Shown piece by piece: positions 25,718 through 34,181 of a DNA stretch of 64,000 nucleotides. The notes below the pieces were generated by a model. It ran no database searches. It saw nothing but the letters and a program-made list of their open reading frames with translations, and was not told where the DNA came from. The position numbers and the translations under genes were made by a program. The first letter of the stretch is position 1. Every line of letters starts with the position of its first letter. This DNA is from Bhargavaea cecembensis (GTDB lineage: Bacteria; Bacillota; Bacilli; Bacillales_A; Planococcaceae), in the NCBI RefSeq assembly GCF_000826125.2, contig NZ_LN651373.1, positions 1,408,678 through 1,472,677 on the forward strand, written 5' to 3'.

Positions 25718-27259
25718 ATGGTAGAAGCGATGAAATCGAGAGTGTATGCAAACCCGAATACGGACGGTGCGAAAGTCAACTTCAAGGAACGCTACGACAA
25801 TTACATCGGCGGGCAGTGGGTGCCGCCGGCCAACGGGGAATACTTCGATAATGTGACTCCGGTCACCGGCAAGGTGTTTACAAAAGTGGCCCGCTCGACC
25901 GAAGCGGACATCGAAAAGGCGATCGACGCGGCCCATACTGCGAAGGATGCCTGGGGCAAGACGTCGGTTGCCGAGCGCTCGAACATTCTCCTGAAGATCG
26001 CCGACCGGATGGAAGAGAATCTGGAAATGCTCGCGGTCGCAGAAACTTGGGACAACGGGAAAGCCATCCGCGAAACGCTGAACGCCGACCTGCCGCTTGC
26101 GATCGATCATTTCCGCTATTTCGCCGGCGCCCTGCGTGCACAGGAAGGCGGCCTCAGCCAGATCGACGACAATACCGTCGCCTACCATTTCCATGAGCCG
26201 ATCGGCGTTGTCGGCCAGATCATCCCGTGGAACTTCCCGCTCCTCATGGCGGTCTGGAAACTCGCACCGGCGCTGGCCGCAGGGAACTGCGTCGTGCTAA
26301 AGCCGGCCGAGCAGACACCTGCCTCCATCATGGTGCTCGCCGAACTGATCGATGACCTGCTGCCTGCGGGCGTGCTGAATATCGTGAACGGATTCGGCCT
26401 GGAAGCAGGCAAGCCGCTTGCATCCAATCCGCGGATCGGCAAAATTGCCTTCACGGGCGAGACGACGACCGGCCGGCTGATCATGCAGTATGCTTCCCAG
26501 AATCTCATCCCGGTCACGCTCGAACTCGGCGGCAAATCCCCGAATATCTTCTTTGAGGATGTTTTCGAAGAGGATGATGCTTTCCTCGACAAGGCGGTCG
26601 AAGGGTTCGTCATGTTCGCGCTCAACCAAGGGGAAGTGTGCACATGCCCGTCTCGCGCCCTCATCCAGGAATCAATCTATGACAAGTTCATGGAGCGTGC
26701 CCTGAAGCGCGTCGAAGCGATCAAGGTCGGCAATCCGCTCGATCCCGAAGTGATGATGGGCGCCCAGGCGTCGACCGAGCAGATGGAGAAGATCCAGTCT
26801 TATCTTGCGATCGGCAAAGAAGAAGGCGCCGAGTGCCTCACGGGCGGCGAGCGCAATGAACTGGAGGGCGACCTCTCGGAAGGCTACTATATCAAGCCGA
26901 CCGTCTTCAAGGGCGACAACAAGATGCGCGTCTTCCAGGAAGAAATCTTCGGCCCGGTCGTCGCCGTCACGACATTCAAGGACAAGGAAGAGGCACTGGA
27001 AATTGCGAACGACACGCTGTACGGCCTCGGAGCCGGCGTGTGGACGCGCGACATGAACACCGCATACCGGTTCGGCCGCGGCATCCAGGCCGGCCGAGTG
27101 TGGACGAACTGCTACCACGCCTACCCGGCACACGCAGCATTCGGCGGCTACAAAATGTCCGGCATCGGACGCGAAACCCACCAGATGATGCTCAGCCACT
27201 ACCAGCAGACGAAAAACCTGCTCATCAGCTACGAAGAGAACAAACAGGGCTTCTTCTGA
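25718..27259 (+). CDS. acoD: NAD-dependent acetaldehyde dehydrogenase, AcoD/ExaC type
   Basis: The 513-residue aldehyde dehydrogenase has PWNFPLLM, the NAD site FTGETTTGR, catalytic Glu in LELGGKSP and a catalytic Cys region [11 protein letters not shown], the Cys-Thr-Cys form typical of the acetaldehyde dehydrogenase II (AcoD/ExaC/AldA) branch. It oxidises acetaldehyde to acetate, usually in acetoin or ethanol catabolism. The start has GGGAGG with a 9-nt spacer. The following DUF779 gene is the usual partner. A perfect cre site suggests carbon catabolite repression. No acetoin dehydrogenase genes are in this window. Confidence 0.93.
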   Translation: MVEAMKSRVYANPNTDGAKVNFKERYDNYIGGQWVPPANGEYFDNVTPVTGKVFTKVARSTEADIEKAIDAAHTAKDAWGKTSVAERSNILLKIADRMEENLEMLAVAETWDNGKAIRETLNADLPLAIDHFRYFAGALRAQEGGLSQIDDNTVAYHFHEPIGVVGQIIPWNFPLLMAVWKLAPALAAGNCVVLKPAEQTPASIMVLAELIDDLLPAGVLNIVNGFGLEAGKPLASNPRIGKIAFTGETTTGRLIMQYASQNLIPVTLELGGKSPNIFFEDVFEEDDAFLDKAVEGFVMFALNQGEVCTCPSRALIQESIYDKFMERALKRVEAIKVGNPLDPEVMMGAQASTEQMEKIQSYLAIGKEEGAECLTGGERNELEGDLSEGYYIKPTVFKGDNKMRVFQEEIFGPVVAVTTFKDKEEALEIANDTLYGLGAGVWTRDMNTAYRFGRGIQAGRVWTNCYHAYPAHAAFGGYKMSGIGRETHQMMLSHYQQTKNLLISYEENKQGFF

Positions 27260-27278
27260 TCCGAAAGGAGGGGGCGTC

Positions 27279-27635
27279 ATGGTCCAGCGGGTGATCGCCA
27301 CGGACGCCGCGATCGAGCTGATCGGCAAGCTTGTGGAAAAACATGGCCCGGTCATGTTCCACCAGTCCGGCGGCTGCTGCGACGGCTCTTCGCCGATGTG
27401 CTATCCGGACGGAGACCTCCTGATCGGCAGCCAGGACATGCTGCTCGGTGAAATTGGGGGCGCCAAGTTCTACATGAACAAAAACCAGTACGATTACTGG
27501 AAGCACACCCAGATCATCATCGACGTCGTCGACGGTCGGGGCGGCATGTTCTCCCTCGAAGGCGTCGAAGGAAAACGGTTCCTGTCCAGATCGCGCGCCT
27601 TCACAAAAGAAGAAAACGAATTGCTCGGCATTTGA
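27279..27635 (+). CDS. DUF779 protein, acetaldehyde dehydrogenase-associated
   Basis: The 118-residue DUF779 (PF05610) protein has the cysteine-rich HQSGGCCDGSSPMCYPDGD motif near residues 28-46 and DVVDGRGGMFSLEG. These genes commonly follow acoD/exaC-type dehydrogenases, as here 19 bp downstream; the family's biochemical role is not defined, and the conserved Cys/His cluster suggests metal binding. The ATG follows AAAGGAGGGGG. A terminator follows, so the operon is acoD-DUF779. Confidence 0.9.
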   Translation: MVQRVIATDAAIELIGKLVEKHGPVMFHQSGGCCDGSSPMCYPDGDLLIGSQDMLLGEIGGAKFYMNKNQYDYWKHTQIIIDVVDGRGGMFSLEGVEGKRFLSRSRAFTKEENELLGI

Positions 27636-27649
27636 CCGAACAATCCGGA

Positions 27650-27682
27650 AAACGGCTCCGCACGGCTGCGGAGCCGTTTTTG
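27650..27682 (+). terminator. Terminator of the acoD operon
   Basis: AAAACGGCTCCGCA / TGCGGAGCCGTTTTT with a 4-nt loop. Confidence 0.92.
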
Positions 27683-27784
27683 TTGTGGATTACGGGTGAT
27701 TATGAGATCGGGCAGCCAGGGAAGTGTGAGCCACCGGAAAGCGACCGTGAAGTTAAAGGGAGCCCTCCAGCTCTCCGTCCAAAT

Positions 27785-28061
27785 GCATCCGCGAAAACGT
27801 CAGTTGCATCCGTGAAAATAGCGGAAGGCAAAATGCGTCCGCGGAATCGCTTGTTGCGTCCATGAAAATTGCGAGAAGCAAAATGCATCCGCGAAAACGC
27901 CTGTTGCATCCGCGAAAACGTCTGTTGCGTCCGCGGAAATTGTAGGCGACAGAAGTGCATCCGCGGAAATGGTAGGAGACAAAGTGCATCCGCGAAAACG
28001 CTTGTTGCATCCGCGAAAATCACAAGAGGAAAAATGCGTCTGCGAAAATCCTTCCGCATTT
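27785..28061 (+). repeat. Degenerate array E: same 21/29-bp unit family as array B
   Basis: Eleven units each start GCATCCGCGAAAA or GCGTCCGCGGAA. In order the lengths are 21, 29, 21, 29, 21, 21, 30, 29, 21, 29 and a truncated last unit. Short units end in GTT; long units end in GCAAAAT or GACAAAGT. Same orientation as array B, 20 kb away. No plausible gene lies in the 27683-28279 gap. Confidence 0.88.
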
Positions 28062-28187
28062 GCCACCCACTCGCTCCGAAAAGCCACTCACTCAGCTTTA
28101 TTTGCCACCGGCTCGCCCCTAATAGCCACCGACTCACCCACAATAGCTACCGACCCGCCCCCAATTGCCACGCACTCAAGTCCGCCG
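28062..28187 (+). repeat. 21-bp array F (core GCCACCGACTCGCCC)
   Basis: Six units of exactly 21 bp start at 28062, 28083, 28104, 28125, 28146 and 28167. Each begins GCCAC or GCTAC, has CACTC/GACTC at positions 7-11 and usually ends AATA or AATT. It abuts array E but has an unrelated core. Confidence 0.88.
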
Positions 28188-28279
28188 CCGCCCCGGCCCT
28201 TTGATGAAGTTCCTCAAGTTGCCCTGCCGGCCCCGGCTGTTCTACCATGTACATATGCAAAATGGAAAGGAAGTTGGTT

Positions 28280-28732
28280 ATGGCGGAGCATTTGTTTACG
28301 TTGAAGGCGGATTGGCCTGGCTTAAGGAACGATGTGGGTTCGATCGAGGCGGAGAATCTGAGGACGAAGATTTCCGTTCCTCCGGAGATGGACGGGCCCG
28401 GCATTGGGACAAATCCGGATGAGATGCTGCTTGGGGCGGCGGCGACGTGCTATATTATTACGCTTGCTGCGATGCTGGAGCGGGCAGGGATCGACAAGCA
28501 ATCTCTTCGGATGGAGTCGGAGGCGGCGGTGGATGTGACGAACGGCGTGTTCACGTATAAGCGGATCACCCATAGGCCGGTTCTCGTTCTGGAAAGAGGC
28601 GCAACGGAATCGGAGGTTGAGAAGGCGCAAGGATTCGCTGTGAAGGCGGAGGAATCTTGCATGATCAGCCGGGCGCTCCGCGGGAATGTGGAAATCCGGC
28701 TGGAGGAGAAGGTTCGGCGTGCCGGCGAGTGA
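28280..28732 (+). CDS. OsmC/Ohr-family peroxiredoxin-like protein
   Basis: The 150-residue protein has the two OsmC cysteines: AAATCYIITLAAMLERAG (peroxidatic Cys) and AEESCMISRALRG (resolving Cys). Family members reduce organic hydroperoxides in the cytosol. The frame opens at 28247, but the ATG at 28280 has AAAGGAAG upstream and gives the standard N-terminus. The stop lies inside the start region of the WYL regulator gene, so the two are coupled. Confidence 0.86.
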   Translation: MAEHLFTLKADWPGLRNDVGSIEAENLRTKISVPPEMDGPGIGTNPDEMLLGAAATCYIITLAAMLERAGIDKQSLRMESEAAVDVTNGVFTYKRITHRPVLVLERGATESEVEKAQGFAVKAEESCMISRALRGNVEIRLEEKVRRAGE

Positions 28733-29714
28733 CGGGGATAAACGTTTGAACGCGAGAGGACGGCTCCTGAAAGTCCTCCATATTCTGATGGAGGAGACGG
28801 ATGACCGGAATGCCCTCACCATCCATGACATCCACTCGCGCTTCGAAGGGTTCGGCGTGAGTGTGAAGGCGGTCCGGGAGGATGTTCAGGCGCTCGAGGA
28901 GTCGGATGATTTTCCGGTGACGGCCGTTCAGGAGAAGGAAGGGACCGTCAAGCGGTACTTTTTCGACGGCCGGCGCTTTCAGATCCACGAGTTGCGGCTT
29001 TTGCTGGACGCCATTTCGGCGGCCAAGTTCATTCCTGAACAGCTCACCCAGTCGCTGCAGGGGAAAATCCGCAAGCTGACGAGCCGGCCGCTTGCCGCGC
29101 AACTGAACAACGAGCTCCACGTTGCCGTCGATTCGGCCGGGGTAGCCGATACGGCGATTGCCGTCCAGACGCTTCATGAAGCGGTCCAGCAGCATCTGCG
29201 GATTGCCTTCAAGTACGGGAAGTATACGCCGGACAAGGAGTTCAAGCTGTCAAGGGACGGCGGTGAATACGTGGTCGAGCCATACGGCCTTGCCTGGAAC
29301 AACGACAAGTATTACCTGGTCGCCCATTTCCCCGAGGAAGAGGAGGTCCGGCAATACCGGGTCGACCGGATGAGGGAAATCCGGCTCGAGGGAAGCCCGT
29401 TCGTTCCGGATCCGGAATTCAGCTTGCAGAGCTATCTCGGGAGCACGTTTCACATGTACAGCGGGGAGCCGATTTCCCTGGAGGCCCGGTTTGAAAACCG
29501 GCTCATCAATGTGGTCATCGACCGTTACGGGACGGCTGCGAACATCCGGCGGGACGGAGACGGCCATTTCATCCTGAAGACCCAGGCCGCCATGAGCGAC
29601 GGGCTCGTCCGCTGGCTGCTCGGCTGGGGCAAGGGGGTCCGGATTCTGCATCCGCCCGTTCTCGTGAAGCGGATGGAAGAAGAGATCCGCGGCATGCATC
29701 GTCTGTATGAATGA
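28719..29714 (+). CDS. YafY-type WYL-domain transcriptional regulator
   Basis: The protein of about 331 residues has an N-terminal winged helix (LLKVLHILMEETDDRNALTI, VSVKAVREDVQALE) and a C-terminal WYL domain (YVVEPYGLAWNNDKYYLVAH, RQYRVDRMREI). WYL regulators sense ligands, often nucleic acid related, and control stress or repair genes. Start candidates are GTG 28719 with GGAGAAGG 6 nt upstream and TTG 28746 with GGGGAT; I chose the GTG. Overlap with the OsmC gene suggests it may regulate that gene or a peroxide response. A terminator overlaps the stop. Confidence 0.82.
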   Translation: MPASDGDKRLNARGRLLKVLHILMEETDDRNALTIHDIHSRFEGFGVSVKAVREDVQALEESDDFPVTAVQEKEGTVKRYFFDGRRFQIHELRLLLDAISAAKFIPEQLTQSLQGKIRKLTSRPLAAQLNNELHVAVDSAGVADTAIAVQTLHEAVQQHLRIAFKYGKYTPDKEFKLSRDGGEYVVEPYGLAWNNDKYYLVAHFPEEEEVRQYRVDRMREIRLEGSPFVPDPEFSLQSYLGSTFHMYSGEPISLEARFENRLINVVIDRYGTAANIRRDGDGHFILKTQAAMSDGLVRWLLGWGKGVRILHPPVLVKRMEEEIRGMHRLYE

Positions 29715-29745
29715 GCCGCCTGCTGGACGGGGCGGCTCTTTCGCT
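29713..29745 (+). terminator. Terminator after the WYL gene
   Basis: GAGCCGCC / GGCGGCTC with a 10-nt loop and TTTCGCTTT. Confidence 0.75.
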
Positions 29746-29836
29746 TTCCGGCAATCATGCTCTACCCCGCGCGCCTTTGCTCGTTTATAATGATGGAAAG
29801 GGAATCTTTTTAAAATAAATGCAGGGAGGGTTATCC

Positions 29837-31009
29837 ATGAAATTTTTCCACACTGCCGACTGGCACCTCGGCAAGATTGTCCAGGGCGTCCATATGACCG
29901 ATGATCAGAGATTCGTGCTGGAGCAGTTGATCGAGGCGGCCAGGCAGGAACGGCCGGATGCCATTGTCATCGCCGGAGATCTGTATGACCGCGCCGTCCC
30001 GCCGACCGATGCGGTGCGGCTGCTGGATGATGTGCTTTCGGAGATTGTGCTCGGCCTCGGCATCCCGGTCATTGCGGTCGCGGGGAATCATGACAGCCCG
30101 AACCGACTGCATTTCGGGAGCGGATTCATGGGGCAGAGAGGGTACCATATCTCGGGTCTTCTGGAAAACGGGGCGGAGCCGGTCGTTCTGTCAGACGGCT
30201 TCGGCGAAGTCCATTTCCATTGTGTGCCATTCGCCGACCCGTCCATCGTCCGTGGCGTCTATGAGGCTCCCGAAGTGACCGGCCATGATGCGGCGATGGG
30301 CTGCGTGCTGGACGAGATGCAGGGACGGTTCGATGAAAGGGCTCGCCATGTGTTCGTCGGGCACGCATTCGTCACGCCGGGCGCTGAACCGGAAGAAAAT
30401 ACAAGCACTTCGGAACGTCCGCTTTCGGTCGGAGGTGCGGAGTACGTGGATGCAAGCCGGTTCAGCCTGTTTCATTACACCGCGCTCGGCCATCTGCACC
30501 GGGCGCATTCCGTCGGCAGCGAGACGGTCCGCTATTCGGGGTCGCCGCTGAAGTATTCCATTTCGGAGGAAACCCACCGGAAGGGCTTCCTGGCGGTTGA
30601 GCTTGACGGAGACGGCCGGGTGCAAGTGGAACACCGTCCGCTCAAGCCGAGAAGAGATATGCGGACAGTCGAGGGAACACTGGCCGAGCTGCTGGAGATG
30701 GCACCGTCCGAGGATTATGTGTTCGTCCGTCTGCTTGACCGGGCGCCGGTCCTTTATCCGATGGAGCGGATCCGGACGGTGTTCCCGAATGCCCTCCATG
30801 TCGAGCGGACGATGCCGATCCACCGGGAGAGCGCGTCCGGCAGCAGGGGGAGCCTTTCGGAAATGGACGACCTGACGATGTTCCGCGCGTTCCACGAGGA
30901 AGTGGAGGGATCCGCGCCTGATGAGGAGACGGAAGCGCTGTTCCGGGAGATGCTGGATGAGCTGCTCGGCGCCGAGCGGGAAAGCGAAAAGGAGGCGGTC
31001 CGGAAATGA
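29837..31009 (+). CDS. sbcD: Nuclease SbcCD subunit D
   Basis: The 390-residue Mre11-type phosphoesterase has all metal motifs: HTADWHLGK, AGDLYDRAVPP, VAGNHDSPNRL, FVGHAFV and YTALGHLHRAH. It pairs with SbcC to cut hairpins and blocked DNA ends. ATG at 29837 follows GGGAGGG; the frame is open slightly further upstream without a site. It overlaps sbcC by 4 nt (ATGA). Confidence 0.95.
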   Translation: MKFFHTADWHLGKIVQGVHMTDDQRFVLEQLIEAARQERPDAIVIAGDLYDRAVPPTDAVRLLDDVLSEIVLGLGIPVIAVAGNHDSPNRLHFGSGFMGQRGYHISGLLENGAEPVVLSDGFGEVHFHCVPFADPSIVRGVYEAPEVTGHDAAMGCVLDEMQGRFDERARHVFVGHAFVTPGAEPEENTSTSERPLSVGGAEYVDASRFSLFHYTALGHLHRAHSVGSETVRYSGSPLKYSISEETHRKGFLAVELDGDGRVQVEHRPLKPRRDMRTVEGTLAELLEMAPSEDYVFVRLLDRAPVLYPMERIRTVFPNALHVERTMPIHRESASGSRGSLSEMDDLTMFRAFHEEVEGSAPDEETEALFREMLDELLGAERESEKEAVRK

Positions 31010-34000
31010 AGCCGCTCATTTTGAAGATGACCGCATTCGGTCCGTACAAAGAGTGTGAGACGATTGATTTCCGGGAGCTGGACGGGCGCGGGCTGTTTGC
31101 GATCTCCGGGCCGACCGGTTCCGGCAAGACGACGATTTTTGATGCGATCTGCTTTGCCCTGTACGGGAAGGCGAGCGGAGAAGAGCGGGACGACAAGAGC
31201 CTGCGTTCGGATTTTGCGGACGACCAGGTGTACACCGAAGTCGAGCTCCATTTTGAGACCGCCGGCGATACATACCGGATCATGAGGAGGATGGCCCACG
31301 TCAAGGCCGGGAACAAAAGTGCGACCGGCGACCGGATCGAGCTGTTCCGTCTTTCGGACGGCAAGGAACAACCGGTGACCGACCGCCAGATGACGACGGA
31401 AGTGAATGCGAAAGTCGCTGAATTGATCGGCTTCACGCACGACCAGTTCAGCCAGATCGTCATGCTTCCGCAGGGCGAATTCCGCAAACTCCTCACGTCC
31501 GACACCGAAAACAAGGAAAAGATCTTCCGGAAGATTTTCCGGACGAAGAAGTATAAAGACATGGAAGCGGTCCTGAAAGAAAAGAAAGACCGCGTCCAGC
31601 AGGAATGGCAGGGGGCGGCCGGACGGATCGCCTGGCAGGCGAAGCATCTGCGGGACACGCTGCCGGGGCTCGGGGAAGAGCTGACCGTCCAGCTGTCCGC
31701 GGAACATCCGAATCCGTCGGCGATCATCGGAGAATTGATCACCGAACAAGAACGCCACTCGGAAGCGCACCGGCTCATCGGAGAGCAGGCGAACGAGCTG
31801 GCCGGCCGGCTGCAGGACCTTTCCGCCAAGCTTGCGGCGGCAAGGGAAGTGGCCGCGCGCTTTGAAGAATGGGAAAAGAAAAAGTCGGAACTGACCGGAC
31901 TGGAAAGCCGGCTGCCGGAAATGGAAGCGGTCAAAGAGTCCATTTCAAATGCGCGGATCGCCGCGCGGATCCGGCCGCTTGAAGAGAAATTGCTGGAATG
32001 CCGGAAAGAGCATGAAGCCTCCCTTGAAGCGTTCCGGCAGGCGGAACTGGAGCTCGTTGCTTCCCGGGAAGGCGAGCGCCTGGCGAATGCCGCTCTTGAA
32101 GAGATTTCACGGGGCGACGCCGGTGCGGAAGCCGAGAGCCGGGAAGCGGACCGTCTTGAGGAGTCCCGCCCGCTCATCGGCCGCAAGCAGGAAGCGAAGA
32201 AGAAGCTCGCCGCGGCGCGCAGGCAGCTGGATTCATTGAAAAAAGAGATCCGGACGGCCGAAAACGAGCAGGCCTGCCTGGCCGAAGAAGGGACGCAGCT
32301 CCGCAAAACACTCGGCGAGCTTGAGGAGCAGCTGGAGGATACGGAGCACCTGTACGGCAAACTCGGACGACTTGAACGCGATCTGGAGCTGCTGGATGAA
32401 TACATGAACGTGTCGCTGAAGACAACTGCGGCAAAAGAGCGGGCGAAATCGGCCGGGCAAATGGCGGCCGATGCCGAACAGATCCTGGAACAGCGGAAGC
32501 GGGAACGCCGCGACGGCCTGGCCGCGGAATTGGCGGTTCATCTCCACGACGGTTCGCCTTGCCCGGTCTGCGGCAGCGCGGATCATCCGGCACCTGCCGC
32601 ATCAGGAACGGCGGGCACGGAGGCCGGACTGCTGGAAGAAGCTGAAGCCGCCTGGCGGATTGCCCATGCGGACTCGATCACGGCTGCGGGTGCTCACCGG
32701 ATGCTGGAAGAACAGAAGGAAAGCCTTGCCGGACAGATCGCAGGACGCGGCATGGATCCGGCAGATGCCGGTACGCTTGGCGAAGAGCGCCGTTCGGCTG
32801 TTTCCCGGTGCAAGGAGGAGATCCGGCTGGCGGGCGAACGGAAGGAACAGCGGAACGTCCTCCGCGAGCGGCTTGCCGAGATTGACCGGAAACTGGAAGA
32901 AGCACAGTCGGTTCTGTCCGGCCTCAAAGAGCGCGAGCAGGAATTCCTCCGGGGCTCGGCGGGACTCGAAGCCCAGATCGGAGAGATGGCGTCGGCGCTT
33001 CCGGAAGGCCTGCCGGATCTCGCTTCCCTTGACGCCCGGCTCGGGACACTCCGCGAAAATGTCCGTGCGCATAAGGAACAGAAGGCCGGGGCGGAACGGA
33101 AATTGACCGATGCATCGGACCGGCGCAAGCGAGCCGAGCAGTCGCGTCTGTTCGGCGAGGAACAGGCCGGGAAAGCGGAAGCCCGGAAAAATGAGGCGGA
33201 AGAAGCCTTTGCCGAGGCGCTCGGCCGTTCCAAGTTTGCCGGGGAAGCCGGGTACCGGGAAGCCCTCATTCCGGAAAGCCGGCTTGAGGATCTCGAAGAG
33301 AAAGTCATGGAATTCGACCGGGCGGTTCATGCGGTCCGCGTCCGGGTCCGGGAACTGGACGCGTCCCTCGAAAATACGGAGCGGCCGGACCTGGAGGCGC
33401 TCGCCGGAGAAGAGGAGGCGTGCCGGGAGAGCGCGGAGGCGGCCCGGGAAGAGCTGATCCGCTCCAAGTCCCTGCTCGACATCCTCTCAAAAGGCATCGC
33501 GGACATGCGCGAAGCGGCGGGGGATGCAGAGGAACTTGAACGGAAGAGAGGCAAGATCTCCGCCCTGCACGATCTGCTGCGCGGGCAGAATGCGGATAAG
33601 CTCTCATTCGAACGGTATCTGCAGATCGAATACTTGGAACGCATCCTCGTGGCGGCGAATGAACGGCTGAAAAGCCTGTCAAACGGCCAGTTCGAGCTGA
33701 TGAGGAGCGACCGCCAGGAAGCGCGCGGCCGTCAGAGCGGCCTCGGAATCGATGTGTACGATGCCTATACCGGACAGGCGCGCGACGTGAAGACCTTGTC
33801 GGGCGGAGAAAAATTCAATGCCTCGCTGTCGCTCGCGCTCGGAATGGCGGACATCATCCAAGGGTTCGGCGGCAACGTGCGGATCGACACGATGTTCATC
33901 GACGAAGGTTTCGGCTCGCTCGACCCGGAATCCCTCCAGAAAGCGGTCGATGCACTCATCGGACTCCAGCAGACCGGACGGATGGTCGGTGTCATCTCCC

Positions 34001-34092
34001 ACGTCGGAGAACTGAAGGCTGCCATGCCGGCCGTCCTGGAAGTCTCCAAATCAAAAGCCGGCCATAGCACGACGGAATTTGTGCTGAAGTGA
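31006..34092 (+). CDS. sbcC: Nuclease SbcCD subunit C (SMC-like ATPase)
   Basis: The 1028-residue Rad50-type protein has Walker A GPTGSGKTT near residue 35. Long coiled coils surround a zinc hook CPVCG at about residues 519-523, and the C-terminal half carries signature LSGGEKF and Walker B MFIDEGFGSLD. It forms the ATP-driven arms of the SbcCD nuclease in recombination repair. Length is normal for the family. Start overlaps the sbcD stop. Confidence 0.95.
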   Translation: MKPLILKMTAFGPYKECETIDFRELDGRGLFAISGPTGSGKTTIFDAICFALYGKASGEERDDKSLRSDFADDQVYTEVELHFETAGDTYRIMRRMAHVKAGNKSATGDRIELFRLSDGKEQPVTDRQMTTEVNAKVAELIGFTHDQFSQIVMLPQGEFRKLLTSDTENKEKIFRKIFRTKKYKDMEAVLKEKKDRVQQEWQGAAGRIAWQAKHLRDTLPGLGEELTVQLSAEHPNPSAIIGELITEQERHSEAHRLIGEQANELAGRLQDLSAKLAAAREVAARFEEWEKKKSELTGLESRLPEMEAVKESISNARIAARIRPLEEKLLECRKEHEASLEAFRQAELELVASREGERLANAALEEISRGDAGAEAESREADRLEESRPLIGRKQEAKKKLAAARRQLDSLKKEIRTAENEQACLAEEGTQLRKTLGELEEQLEDTEHLYGKLGRLERDLELLDEYMNVSLKTTAAKERAKSAGQMAADAEQILEQRKRERRDGLAAELAVHLHDGSPCPVCGSADHPAPAASGTAGTEAGLLEEAEAAWRIAHADSITAAGAHRMLEEQKESLAGQIAGRGMDPADAGTLGEERRSAVSRCKEEIRLAGERKEQRNVLRERLAEIDRKLEEAQSVLSGLKEREQEFLRGSAGLEAQIGEMASALPEGLPDLASLDARLGTLRENVRAHKEQKAGAERKLTDASDRRKRAEQSRLFGEEQAGKAEARKNEAEEAFAEALGRSKFAGEAGYREALIPESRLEDLEEKVMEFDRAVHAVRVRVRELDASLENTERPDLEALAGEEEACRESAEAAREELIRSKSLLDILSKGIADMREAAGDAEELERKRGKISALHDLLRGQNADKLSFERYLQIEYLERILVAANERLKSLSNGQFELMRSDRQEARGRQSGLGIDVYDAYTGQARDVKTLSGGEKFNASLSLALGMADIIQGFGGNVRIDTMFIDEGFGSLDPESLQKAVDALIGLQQTGRMVGVISHVGELKAAMPAVLEVSKSKAGHSTTEFVLK

Positions 34093-34122
34093 ACGGGCGG
34101 TGTCAACTTTCAAAAAAAACAA

Positions 34123-34158
34123 ACAGGCACGGGGCTCTCGGCTCCGTGCCTGCTTTAT
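34123..34158. terminator. Terminator after sbcC
   Basis: CAGGCACGG / CCGTGCCTG with TTTATTC; A-rich on the other side, so it could also serve the converging YhgE gene. Confidence 0.82.
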
Positions 34159-34181
34159 TCAATTCTTGATGCCGCGCTGAA

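Noticed and set aside
27700..28204. Frames across arrays E and F
   Set aside because: Same reason: repeat-derived peptides such as FRGCNRRFRGC without start signals.
30642..32405. A 587-codon minus-strand open frame
   Set aside because: Antisense to sbcD/sbcC. The product is Ser/Arg-rich noise; sbcDC motifs are unmistakable on the plus strand.
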